Assembly (NCBI GenBank): GCA_903904805.1 | Contig: CAIVDX010000118.1 | Span: forward strand, 1 to 17,520 | Length of the DNA stretch: 17,520 nucleotides | Direction: 5' to 3' | Source of the DNA: an uncultured Rhodospirillales bacterium | GTDB taxonomy: Bacteria > Pseudomonadota > Alphaproteobacteria > Acetobacterales > Acetobacteraceae | In this document: in pieces, positions 6,370 to 13,075 of the stretch | Position numbering within the stretch: the stretch's first letter is position 1 | Layout: the number at the start of each line of letters is the position of its first letter | Translations under genes and position numbers: made by a program | The notes under the pieces: generated by a model | The model's database searches: none | What the model was told of the DNA's origin: nothing | The model's input: the letters and a program-made list of their open reading frames with translations, nothing else

Positions 6370-7347
6370 TCAGATGCGCACCAGCGCCGCACCCCAGGTA
6401 AGGCCGCCACCGAGCGCCTCCATCAGCACCAGATCGCCGCGCCGGATGCGGCCATCATGCCACGCCTCGGCCAGCGCGAGCGGGATCGAAGCGGCCGATG
6501 TGTTGGCGTGACGATCGACGGTCTTGACCACGTGGCTGTCAGCCATGCCGAGTTTCTTGCCGATGCCATCGATGATTCTGAGATTGGCCTGGTGCGGCAC
6601 CAACCAGTCTATATCGGATTGCTGCAGGCCGTTGGCGGCGAGCGCCTCGCCGACGACCTCGGACAGGCGGCCGACCGCGTGGCGGAACACCTCGCGGCCG
6701 AGCATGCGCAGATGGCCCGGGCGATCGGGCCGGCCGACCGCGCCGTCGACATACAGGATATCGCCATGGCGGCCGTCGGCATGGATATGGGTGGAGAGGA
6801 TGCCGCGTGTCTGCGGGCCAACGCCAGAGTGCTCGGCGCGCAGGAACACCGCCCCTGCCCCGTCGCCGAACAGCACGCAGGTGCCACGATCGGTCCAGTC
6901 GAGGATGCGGGAATAGACCTCGGCACCGATCACCAGCACGCCGCGCGCCTGGCCGGCGCGGATCATCGCGTCGGCCACCGAGAGCGCATAGACGAAGCCG
7001 GAGCAGGCGGCGGCGAGGTCGAAAGCGAAGCCGGCGGTCACCCCGAGGGCGGCCTGCACGCGCACCGCGGTGGCGGGAAACGCCTCGTCCGGCGTGGAAG
7101 TGCCGACGATGATGGCGTCGACATCGGCGGCGGTGGCGCCGGCATCGGCGAGTGCCGCGGCGGCGGCCTTGGTGGCCATCGCCACGCAGCTGTCCTCGGG
7201 CCCGGCGATGTGGCGCTGGCGGATGCCGGTGCGCTCGGTGATCCAGGCGTCGGAGGTGTCCACGCGGGTGGCGAGTTCATCGTTGGTGAGGATGCGCGGC
7301 GGCAGATATCCGCCGACGCCGACCAGGATCGCGTGCTGCTTGGTCAT
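6370..7347 (-). CDS. fabH: Beta-ketoacyl-ACP synthase III
   Basis: FabH condenses acetyl-CoA with malonyl-ACP to start each fatty acid chain. The 325-residue thiolase-fold protein has the full catalytic triad: Cys115 in AAACSGF, His252 in VPHQANLR and Asn282 in HANTSAAS. Other family marks are ITERTGIRQRH near residue 40, the GDGAGAVFL loop, and the GGGLTWGAALVRI end. It lies 29 bp after plsX on the same strand, the standard plsX-fabH order that links phospholipid and fatty acid initiation. The ATG at 7345-7347 gives the canonical N-terminus, although its ribosome site is weak, suggesting translation helped by plsX ribosomes. Confidence 0.97.
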   Translation of the reverse strand: MTKQHAILVGVGGYLPPRILTNDELATRVDTSDAWITERTGIRQRHIAGPEDSCVAMATKAAAAALADAGATAADVDAIIVGTSTPDEAFPATAVRVQAALGVTAGFAFDLAAACSGFVYALSVADAMIRAGQARGVLVIGAEVYSRILDWTDRGTCVLFGDGAGAVFLRAEHSGVGPQTRGILSTHIHADGRHGDILYVDGAVGRPDRPGHLRMLGREVFRHAVGRLSEVVGEALAANGLQQSDIDWLVPHQANLRIIDGIGKKLGMADSHVVKTVDRHANTSAASIPLALAEAWHDGRIRRGDLVLMEALGGGLTWGAALVRI

Positions 7348-7376
7348 CTAAAGGCGCTCATCAGAAAGGGGGGCGC

Positions 7377-8450
7377 TCACGATGCGGCGGAGAGATCGCG
7401 CGCAGGTGCGGGCGGGGTGGGCGCGAGTGATTTCAGCGTGCCAATCTTCGCCAGCCCCTCGCGAATGCGATCGTTGAAATGGTGCACCACCATGTCCATC
7501 GCCACATCCATCGCGTGGGCGAAACCCTGGGCATCGGTGCCGCCGTGGGATTTCACCACCACGCCGTTCAGTCCAAGCAGCACCGCGCCGTTATAGCGCC
7601 GGGGATCGAGCCATTCGCGTAGCCGGTCGAGGCCAGGGCGCGCGAGGATATAGGCCAGTTTGGAGGCGAGGTTGGCGGAGAACACCTGGCGCAGCAGCGC
7701 GCCGACCAGCCGCAGCGCGCCCTCGCCGGTCTTCAGCGCGACATTGCCGGTGAAGCCGTCGGTCACGATCACATCGGTGGTGCCGGCGGCGATGTCATGC
7801 CCCTCGACGAAGCCATGGAATTGCGGACCGATATGGCTCTCGCGCAGTACCTCGGCGGCCTGGCGCAGGCGCTCGTCGCCCTTGAGCTCCTCCGAGCCGA
7901 CATTCAACAGGCCGATGGTGGGCGCCGGCAGGCCCAGCACAGTGCGGGCGAACATGTCGCCCATCACGGCGAATTCGACGAGGTTGCGGGCATCGCAGGC
8001 GACGTTCGCGCCGAGATCGAGCATCACAACATCGCCGCGTGCCGACGGGCCGAGGGCGGCCATGGCGGGGCGGGCAATGCCAGGCAGCGTTTTGATGACA
8101 ATCTTGGCCAGCGCCAGCAGCGCGCCGGTGTTGCCGGCGGAGACCACACCCGAGGCCTCGCCGGAGGCCACCGCATCGATGGCGATGCGCATTGAGCTGC
8201 CGCGCATGCGCAGCGCCGCGGTCGGCTTCAGGTCGGAGGAGACATATTCCGAGGCGTGGCGGAGCGTGCAGGCGGCCGCGGCGCGCTTGAGCTTGCGCAG
8301 CAGCGGCTTGAGCTTTTCCTCATCGCCCACGAGCAGAAAGCGCGCCTCAGGGTGGCGTTCGGCAGCGATGGCCACACCACGCACCACCATTTCAGGCGCG
8401 TGGTCGCCACCCATGGCGTCGACCGCGAGGGTGAAGGTAGGTGTCACCAT
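7377..8450 (-). CDS. plsX: Phosphate acyltransferase
   Basis: PlsX converts acyl-ACP and inorganic phosphate to acyl-phosphate, the donor for glycerol-3-phosphate acylation by PlsY, and so commits fatty acids to phospholipids at the inner membrane. The 357-residue protein starts MVTPTFTLAVDAMGGDHAP, the family signature, and contains SGVVSAGNTGALLALAKI, ARPAMAALGP, VMLDLGANVACD and VIVTDGFTGNVALKTGEG, with a GVVVKSHGGTDAQGFAHA motif near the C-terminus. Length is normal. It follows rpmF by 49 bp, the widespread rpmF-plsX-fabH order. Confidence 0.97.
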   Translation of the reverse strand: MVTPTFTLAVDAMGGDHAPEMVVRGVAIAAERHPEARFLLVGDEEKLKPLLRKLKRAAAACTLRHASEYVSSDLKPTAALRMRGSSMRIAIDAVASGEASGVVSAGNTGALLALAKIVIKTLPGIARPAMAALGPSARGDVVMLDLGANVACDARNLVEFAVMGDMFARTVLGLPAPTIGLLNVGSEELKGDERLRQAAEVLRESHIGPQFHGFVEGHDIAAGTTDVIVTDGFTGNVALKTGEGALRLVGALLRQVFSANLASKLAYILARPGLDRLREWLDPRRYNGAVLLGLNGVVVKSHGGTDAQGFAHAMDVAMDMVVHHFNDRIREGLAKIGTLKSLAPTPPAPARDLSAAS

Positions 8451-8499
8451 CGCAGCGCGACTGCCAGCGGGCGGATCGGTGCGCGGATCAGGGGCCGGC

Positions 8500-8703
8500 T
8501 CAGCCGCGAACGGCGGACTTCAGCGCCTTGCCAGCGGCAACAACCTCACGGCCGTCATAATGGCCGCAATGGCTGCAGACATGATGCGGGCGCTTCAGCT
8601 CGCCGCAGTTCGAGCACTCGGCATGGGCCTCGCCCGTCAGCGCGAGGTGGCTGCGTCGCATGCCTTGGCGGGAGGGGGACGTCTTACGTTTCGGAACAGC
8701 CAT
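8500..8703 (-). CDS. rpmF: 50S ribosomal protein bL32
   Basis: bL32 is a small zinc-ribbon protein of the large ribosomal subunit. The 67 residues start MAVPKRKTSPSRQGMRRSH, the invariant N-terminus, and carry all four zinc cysteines (Cys30, Cys33, Cys43, Cys46), so this is a zinc-dependent rather than a cysteine-less paralogue. A GAAGGG ribosome site lies about nine bases ahead of the ATG. The 136-bp gap to the upstream DUF177 gene is the largest inside the cluster and may hold an extra promoter for rpmF-plsX-fabH; I could not identify its hexamers. Confidence 0.98.
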   Translation of the reverse strand: MAVPKRKTSPSRQGMRRSHLALTGEAHAECSNCGELKRPHHVCSHCGHYDGREVVAAGKALKSAVRG

Positions 8704-8839
8704 GGCACGAGCCCTTCAAGAAGCGACACTGTCCCGGCGCCCGAAGGGGCACTTACCACGAGACAGAGCCAATGTGAGCCGGGCCGAATAGCAAAGGCGG
8801 GCTGACACGGCAAGGACGCAGGTCGCCGGCGGACGAGGG

Positions 8840-9370
8840 TCAGCCCTGCCCCGTCGGACGGGGCAGGCGCGCAAGCGCCGCGAAGGGCCCGGTGGGCGCC
8901 TCCTCCTGCAGCTCCGGCAGCACGGCGTCGGGGTTGCGGGGGTAGGGATCGAGGCTCAGCGCGAGTTCCTCGGCGGCGGCCTCACCAAGATCGATCGCGT
9001 CGCCCTCATAGGGCACCTCGTCGATCGATTCCGGGTCTTCGTCGTCGGATTCGGTGCCGGCGGGGACAAAGCGGATGGTGAAATCAAACAACAGGCTGCT
9101 CTCGAACGGCTCCAGCGAGACCACGCAGATCTGGGTGATTGAGGCGGCGAGTCGGCCTTCGGCGAGGAACCGGCCCATTTTTTCCGGGGTGAGCCGCCAT
9201 TCACAGCGCAGCGCCCCTATTGACGGCAGGATCATGCGTTCGGCGAGCGCGGCGCATTCCTCGGCACTCGCCTCGACTGCGCGCTCTGCACCGCGGGCCG
9301 GGATATCCTCGAGTCGGAGGCGGCGGGAGAATTCCGGCACCATCCCAGCGCCTGCGGTGTCGTCGGTCAT
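8840..9370 (-). CDS. DUF177 (YceD) family protein
   Basis: The 176-residue acidic protein belongs to the DUF177/YceD family, whose members affect 23S rRNA levels and are encoded next to rpmF in most bacteria. Recognisable parts are EFSRRLRLEDIP near the start, CEWRLTPEKMGRF, the core SITQICVVSLEPFESSLLFDF, and the DEVPYEGDAIDLGEAAAEEL and LALSLDPYPRNP stretches. No cysteines or catalytic residues stand out. The open frame extends upstream to 9598, but that part overlaps the CBP3-type gene and reads like out-of-frame DNA; the ATG at 9368-9370 overlaps the upstream stop (TGATG). The biochemical function is not established. Confidence 0.88.
   Translation of the reverse strand: MTDDTAGAGMVPEFSRRLRLEDIPARGAERAVEASAEECAALAERMILPSIGALRCEWRLTPEKMGRFLAEGRLAASITQICVVSLEPFESSLLFDFTIRFVPAGTESDDEDPESIDEVPYEGDAIDLGEAAAEELALSLDPYPRNPDAVLPELQEEAPTGPFAALARLPRPTGQG
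8845..8867. promoter_or_regulatory. Near-perfect palindrome at the end of the DUF177 gene
   Basis: CCTGCCCCGTC (8845-8855) and GACGGGGCAGG (8857-8867) are perfect 11-bp arms with a one-base centre, overlapping the last codons of the DUF177 gene. As RNA this forms a stable stem just before the stop codon, without a T-run. It may attenuate transcription or stabilise the RNA between DUF177 and rpmF; part of it is constrained by the coding sequence. Confidence 0.4.
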
Positions 9371-9987
9371 CACAGAGCCTCCGGCGACAGAAAGCTGGCC
9401 CGGCCTGCCAGCAGTTGATCGGCCGGCAGTCCGGCGAGGTGGCGGTCTTGGGCAATGACAATGTGGGCGAGCCGGTCGGTGGCCGCGGAGGGCTCCGCAC
9501 CCCGCCAGACGTTGCGGGCCAGGGCGGCGGAGAGCGCCTGCGGCCCCTCGGCCAGGGCGGTCTGGTAGGCGGCGGAGCGGCCGTGGAACGCCTCCCACAT
9601 ACTTTTCACCTTGCGCCCGACCGAGAGGTCGCCGACGCCGAGCTCGCGCAAATTCACATCCATGTCGGCGAACATCGCGTCGAACATCGCCTGGGCGACG
9701 GCGGGGCCTGGCTTGGGCAGGCCTGTCAGGCGGCGGATCAGCAGGAAGACATGCAGGCCCACCATGTCGAAGCGGCCATCCAGCGTGTCACGCACGCCGA
9801 GTTCGGCATAATGGAAGGGTGCGCGTGCGGCGGCGACGGCGGTGCCGTAGAGGGTGAAGCCGGCACGCTCATGTCGGCCGCGGCCGAAGAGCGCGATCAT
9901 CGTGCCATCGCTTGGGTGGTCGGCAGGCAGCAGAGGGGGCGGGAAAGCATTTGACTTGAAACCGGACGCATGGGAGGCGACAGACAT
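9370..9987 (-). CDS. Ubiquinol-cytochrome c chaperone (CBP3) family protein
   Basis: The 205-residue protein matches the CBP3/ubiquinol-cytochrome c chaperone family, related to the mitochondrial factor that helps cytochrome b synthesis and bc1 complex assembly. Characteristic stretches are ALFGRGRHERAGFTLYGTAV, PFHYAELGVRDTLDGRFDMV, HVFLLIRRL, MFDAMFADMDVNLRELGVGD and VGRKVKSMWEAFHGR. No signal peptide or transmembrane helix is evident. The frame is open to 10194, but the start chosen (9985-9987) has GGAGAG seven bases upstream, and the extra residues look non-coding. A shorter start at 9900 lacks a ribosome site. It is the first gene of the leftward cluster and is divergent from bamE by 69 bp. 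Confidence 0.86.
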   Translation of the reverse strand: MSVASHASGFKSNAFPPPLLPADHPSDGTMIALFGRGRHERAGFTLYGTAVAAARAPFHYAELGVRDTLDGRFDMVGLHVFLLIRRLTGLPKPGPAVAQAMFDAMFADMDVNLRELGVGDLSVGRKVKSMWEAFHGRSAAYQTALAEGPQALSAALARNVWRGAEPSAATDRLAHIVIAQDRHLAGLPADQLLAGRASFLSPEAL

Positions 9988-9994
9988 AGCGCGG

Positions 9995-10000
9995 CTCTCC
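9995..10000 (-). promoter_or_regulatory. Ribosome binding site deciding the CBP3-type gene start
   Basis: GGAGAG on the minus strand, seven bases before the ATG at 9987. It supports the 205-residue product over both the longer frame and the ATG at 9900. Confidence 0.6.
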
Positions 10001-10045
10001 GCCCGGTCAATCGGCCGGGGCGATGATGGGGCCGTCTGCCCGCCT

Positions 10046-10049
10046 GGAG
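10046..10049 (+). promoter_or_regulatory. Ribosome binding site pointing to a GTG start for bamE
   Basis: GGAG lies one base before an in-frame TTG (10051), too close to serve it, but seven bases before the GTG at 10057. This favours GTG 10057 as the start. Confidence 0.5.
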
Positions 10050-10056
10050 CTTGTCC

Positions 10057-10632
10057 GTGACACGCCATTGCCTGCCTGTTTCCGTGAGTATCTCCCGCCC
10101 CCGCCCGCGGCACCGTCTGGCCGGTCTCGGCCTGACACTCGGCCTGTCTCTGCTGGGTGGCTGTTCGGTGTTCGCCCCGCCGACGCAGCTGCATGGCATC
10201 CAGGTGGACAAAGACGACATCGCCCAGCTGGTGACCGGCACATCAACGCGCGCTGACGTGGCGGCGGCACTGGGAAGCCCGACGATGAAGGCGAGCTTTG
10301 ACGACAATACCTGGATCTACATCAGCGAGCGCACCTATCTGCGCATCGCCCAGACGCCCGGCGTTGAGGATCTTGTCGTCTATGCCATCAGTTTTGACGA
10401 CGATGGCATTCTGCGCGGGGTGCGGCGGCTCGACGAGAAGGACAGCCAGCCGGTGAATGTGGTGAGTGCGAAGACGCAGTCGCCTGGCACTGAGGCGTCG
10501 TTCCTGCAGCAGCTGCTGGGCAATGTGGGCAAGTTCACCCCGGCCGGTGCGGGCGCGGGCCCGGGTGGTCAGGGTGCCGCCGGCGGCGGTCTGGGCAGCA
10601 ATGGCGGTGGCGGCGGCTTCAGCGGCCGTTAA
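10057..10632 (+). CDS. bamE: BamE/SmpA-type outer membrane assembly lipoprotein
   Basis: BamE-family lipoproteins belong to the BAM complex that inserts beta-barrels into the outer membrane. With the GTG start the product has 191 residues: a basic N-terminus, a hydrophobic segment LAGLGLTLGLSLLGGC whose LGGC is a lipobox (Cys36 would be lipidated), then the SmpA/OmlA fold with KDDIAQLVTGTSTRADVAAALG, SPTMKASFDDNTWIYISERT and YAISFDDDGILRGVRR. After about residue 155 comes a Gly-rich low-complexity tail that is not part of the usual domain and is probably disordered. TTG 10051 would add two residues. Divergence from the CBP3-type gene and DUF177-rpmF-plsX is a standard alphaproteobacterial arrangement. 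Confidence 0.88.
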   Translation: MTRHCLPVSVSISRPRPRHRLAGLGLTLGLSLLGGCSVFAPPTQLHGIQVDKDDIAQLVTGTSTRADVAAALGSPTMKASFDDNTWIYISERTYLRIAQTPGVEDLVVYAISFDDDGILRGVRRLDEKDSQPVNVVSAKTQSPGTEASFLQQLLGNVGKFTPAGAGAGPGGQGAAGGGLGSNGGGGGFSGR

Positions 10633-10642
10633 GCTCAGCTTA
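10630..10642. promoter_or_regulatory. Palindrome overlapping the bamE stop codon
   Basis: TAAGCT-C-AGCTTA is a perfect 6+1+6 inverted repeat that includes the TAA stop. The one-base centre makes it more a DNA dyad than an RNA hairpin; no function is evident. Confidence 0.2.
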
Positions 10643-10690
10643 CGCGGAATTCCAGAGCCACCGGAGCAGCCCTGGAGTCCGCCGATCATT

Positions 10691-10725
10691 CAGAAGTTTT
10701 TTGCCTCTTTTTACAAAAAAGAAGG
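10691..10725 (+). repeat. Dispersed T-rich/A-rich intergenic element, copy 3
   Basis: A 35-bp copy beginning CAGAAGTTTTTTGCC, then TC(T)5ACAAAAAAGAAGG. Its first 13 bases are identical to copy 1. It sits eight bases past the yajC stop, between the convergent bamE and yajC genes, so a bidirectional terminator role is plausible. Confidence 0.65.
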
Positions 10726-10733
10726 GCCTCCCC

Positions 10734-11075
10734 TCACTTGTCGTTGACCGCCGTCGGCGTCAACACGCTCACAATCGTCTCACGCAGCACGGTCACGCGG
10801 ACCTCCTTGGCGATCTCCACCTCGATCTCTCTGACCGGTTTGCCGTCGCGGTCGGGCGGTACCTTGGTCACCAAGCCAACGATGCCGCCTTGCGTGACGA
10901 CGCGGTCGCCGCGCTTGAGGCGGGCGAGCATCGCCTTCATTTCCTTCTGGCGCTGCTGCTGCGGGCGGATCATCAGGAAGTAGAACACCACGAATATCAG
11001 AACGAGCGGGATGAATTGTTGCGCGTTCGCCATCATGCCGGAGGCATCTTGCGCGTAGGCGGGGGAAATCAGCAT
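10734..11075 (-). CDS. yajC: Preprotein translocase subunit YajC
   Basis: YajC is a small inner-membrane partner of SecDF and associates with the Sec translocon. The 113-residue product has a short periplasmic N-terminus, one transmembrane helix at about 21-37 (FIPLVLIFVVFYFLMIRP), the hallmark IRPQQQRQKEM basic stretch, and a small cytoplasmic domain with LKRGDRVVTQGGIVGLVTKV. The open frame starts at 11132, but the ATG at 11073-11075 gives MLISPAYAQD and the typical length. secD and secF, the usual downstream genes, are absent: the next gene is convergent bamE. The upstream neighbour is the divergent DUF815 gene. Confidence 0.94.
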   Translation of the reverse strand: MLISPAYAQDASGMMANAQQFIPLVLIFVVFYFLMIRPQQQRQKEMKAMLARLKRGDRVVTQGGIVGLVTKVPPDRDGKPVREIEVEIAKEVRVTVLRETIVSVLTPTAVNDK

Positions 11076-11100
11076 TGGGGTCCAGCTCGCATCTGTCGCG

Positions 11101-11115
11101 CGGGCACCTTGCCCG
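11101..11115. promoter_or_regulatory. Short inverted repeat in the yajC leader region
   Basis: CGGGCA-CCT-TGCCCG, a perfect 6-bp dyad 25 bases upstream of the yajC start. It could be a leader hairpin or a binding site; no further support. Confidence 0.2.
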
Positions 11116-11162
11116 GCGGGAGCGCGGACCATAGGGTTCCGCCCCGCCTCGTCAAGCCGCGA

Positions 11163-11190
11163 CCGGGTGACATCACCCGGATGACATCAC
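11163..11190. promoter_or_regulatory. Dyad plus direct repeat in front of the DUF815 gene
   Basis: CCGGGTGA-CA-TCACCCGG (11163-11180) is a perfect 8-bp inverted repeat, and its TGACATCAC (11168-11176) recurs as a direct repeat at 11182-11190. The block ends at the AAGGAG ribosome site of the DUF815 gene and lies in the spacer divergent from yajC, so it looks like an operator; the regulator is unknown. Confidence 0.4.
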
Positions 11191-11196
11191 AAGGAG
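11191..11196 (+). promoter_or_regulatory. Ribosome binding site for the TTG-started DUF815 gene
   Basis: AAGGAG nine bases before TTG 11206. The ATG at 11181 is in a different frame, so the rare TTG is the best start. Confidence 0.6.
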
Positions 11197-11205
11197 CCGA
11201 CGCCG

Positions 11206-12084
11206 TTGAACGACCCCAAACTGGAGGTGCTGTCGCGCATCGCCGACGCCCTCGAGCGGCTAGCCCCGCCTGCCCTGCCGGCGCCCGACCTGGATGCGGC
11301 CGATGCGTTCATCTGGCATCCGGTATGGCATCGGCATGGCTTCGAGCCGGGCCCGGCGCTGGCCCCGGTGACGCGCGTGGCGGCGGTGGATCTCGATCTT
11401 CTTCACGGGATCGACCGGCAGCGGGAACTGGTGCTGGAGAACACGCTGCGGTTCGCGCGTGGGTTGCCGGCGAACAATGCGATGCTGTGGGGCGCCCGAG
11501 GGATGGGCAAATCCTCGCTGGTGAAGGCGGCACATGCGCGCGCCAATGCAGAGCTGCCGGGCAGTTTGGTGCTGGTGGAGCTGCAGCGTGAGGACCTGCG
11601 CAGCCTGCCGGCGCTGTTGGAGATTTTGCGCGGTTCGGGGCGTCGATGCCTGGTGTTCTGCGACGATCTGTCGTTCGAGTCGCAGGATGCCGACTAGAAG
11701 GCGCTGAAATCGGTGCTGGATGGCGGAATCGCCGGCAGGCCGACCAACGTGCTCTTCTATGCGACCTCGAACCGGCGGCATCTGATGCCCCGCGACATGA
11801 TCGAGAATGAACGGCAGACCGCGATCAACCCTTCGGAGGCGACCGAGGAGAAAGTTTCACTCTCAGACCGGTTCGGCCTGTGGATCGGCTTCCACAATTG
11901 CGATCAGGACGCGTTCTTCGCGATGATCGAGGGCTATGCGGCAGCATTGGGCATCGATGTGCCGGTGGAGCAGCTGCACGCGCAGGCGGTGGAATGGTCG
12001 GTGACACGCGGGGCGCGTTCGGGCAGGGTGGCGTATCAGTTCATTGCCGATCTGGCCGGGCGGCTGGAGGTGGTGATTGGATGA
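11206..12084 (+). pseudogene. DUF815-family AAA+ ATPase gene interrupted by one in-frame TAG
   Basis: The gene reads from a TTG (11206) with AAGGAG upstream, through a P-loop ATPase of the DUF815 family, to a stop at 12082-12084: 292 codons in a single frame, with a TAG at codon 164 (11695-11697). Before the stop are Walker A GARGMGKSS (residues 96-104) and Walker B RCLVFCDDLSFE. After it, still in frame, come KALKSVLDGGIAGRP, VLFYATSNRRHLMPRDMIEN (sensor 1 and arginines) and KVSLSDRFGLWIGFHN, all strongly conserved. The family normally has Tyr-Lys-(A/S)-Leu-Lys here, so Tyr to TAG is a one-base change. The short product (163 residues) would lack sensor and arginine finger. Either it is a very recent pseudogene, a sequencing error, or a readthrough case. 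The cellular role of DUF815 proteins is undefined. A restart at GTG 11713 after AAGGCG is possible but would give no Walker motifs. Confidence 0.85.
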
Positions 12085-12106
12085 ACAGAAAAACAGGGAA
12101 ACACAG

Positions 12107-12985
12107 ATGACAGAAGCAGTTTTGCCGACCGCGCAAGTGCCCGGCATCTTCCATCGTCGCTTCGGTGAGACGGTGGTGACATCGATCTATGATGGTGACA
12201 TCCAGGGCAATCTGGGCGTGTTCAAGGGTATCACGACAGAGCAGGGAGAGGCCGCCCTTGCCGGCGCGTTCCGCCCAAATCCGCCCTGCTTCGCGGTGAA
12301 CGTGTTCGTTGTGCGCACCGGCCGCCGCACCGCGCTGATCGATGCGGGCGGTGGCGACATCTACCCGAACGCGGGCAAGATGCTGGCCACGCTGACGCTC
12401 GCCGGCATCGCTCCGGACAGCATCGACACGGTGCTGCTAACTCACACCCACCGCGATCATATTCGTGGCCTGGTGGATTCCGAGAACAAGGTGGTGTTCC
12501 CCAATGCGACCGTCATGGCGCATCAGGCCGATCTGGATTTCTTCCTTGATCCCTCGAAGGCCGAAGGAATGCCGCCGCCGATCGCCACCACCTTTCCCGT
12601 GGTGGAGGCCTCGCTGCGGCCCTATGGCGACAAGGTTGTCGGATTTAGCGGCAACACCGAATTGTTCCCCGGCGTGGCCTCGGTGGAACTGCCGGGCCAC
12701 ACGCCGGGCCATGCCGGCTTCCAGGTCGGTGGGTCCGAGGGCGTGCTGATCTGGGGCGATGTGATGCATCTGCCGGAGGTGCAGGCGCTGCATCCGGATG
12801 CGAGCCTGGTATTCGATTTCGACGGAGCGCAGGCGGCGGCCAGCCGCAGACGGACGTTGGACATGGCGGTGGCGGATCGCCTGCTGGTGGCGGGGATGCA
12901 CCTGCACTTCCCGGCGTTCGCGCATGTGGTGCGCAGCGGGAATGCTTACGCTGTCATTCAGGAGCCTTGGACGACGGCGTTCTGA
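12107..12985 (+). CDS. MBL-fold metallohydrolase
   Basis: The 292-residue protein belongs to the metallo-beta-lactamase fold superfamily. The signature is LLTHTHRDHIRGL (His113, His115, Asp117, His118); further metal ligands are expected at His198 in PGHTPGH, Asp218 in IWGDVMH and a His in the GMHLHFP segment (265/267), so the two-metal site appears complete. There is no signal peptide, which suggests a cytoplasmic enzyme. The overall pattern resembles lactonase/glyoxalase II-like hydrolases, but the substrate cannot be read from sequence. The start ATG at 12107 has AGGGAA six bases upstream; a TTG at 12077 overlapping the DUF815 gene is less likely. It follows the DUF815 gene by 22 bp, so the two may be co-transcribed. 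Confidence 0.87.
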   Translation: MTEAVLPTAQVPGIFHRRFGETVVTSIYDGDIQGNLGVFKGITTEQGEAALAGAFRPNPPCFAVNVFVVRTGRRTALIDAGGGDIYPNAGKMLATLTLAGIAPDSIDTVLLTHTHRDHIRGLVDSENKVVFPNATVMAHQADLDFFLDPSKAEGMPPPIATTFPVVEASLRPYGDKVVGFSGNTELFPGVASVELPGHTPGHAGFQVGGSEGVLIWGDVMHLPEVQALHPDASLVFDFDGAQAAASRRRTLDMAVADRLLVAGMHLHFPAFAHVVRSGNAYAVIQEPWTTAF

Positions 12986-13029
12986 TGCCGTTGGGGTGCG
13001 GTGCGCGCGCGTGCACCGCACCCAACTTC

Positions 13030-13064
13030 CAAAGGTTTTGTGCTTCTTTCTTCAAAAAAGAAGC
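13030..13064 (+). repeat. Dispersed T-rich/A-rich intergenic element, copy 4
   Basis: A 35-bp copy beginning CAAAGGTTTTGTGCTTC, then TTTCTTCAAAAAAGAAGC. The part GCTTCTTT...AAAGAAGC style stem is perfect here: on the minus strand GCTTCTTT-TTTGAAG-AAAGAAGC. It lies between the convergent MBL-hydrolase and substrate-binding-protein genes, 11 bases past the stop of the latter. A bidirectional terminator is plausible. Confidence 0.6.
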
Positions 13065-13075
13065 GCTTGCCTCCC

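Noticed and set aside
6277..7596. 439-codon open frame on the plus strand
   Set aside because: Antisense to fabH and the end of plsX, which carry complete catalytic motifs. Composition is a mirror of the GC-rich coding strand.
9988..10194. N-terminal extension of the CBP3-type protein up to 10194
   Set aside because: The extra residues are low-quality (Gln/Arg/Gly-rich), overlap the bamE coding start on the other strand, and have no ribosome site; the GGAGAG-led ATG at 9987 is better.
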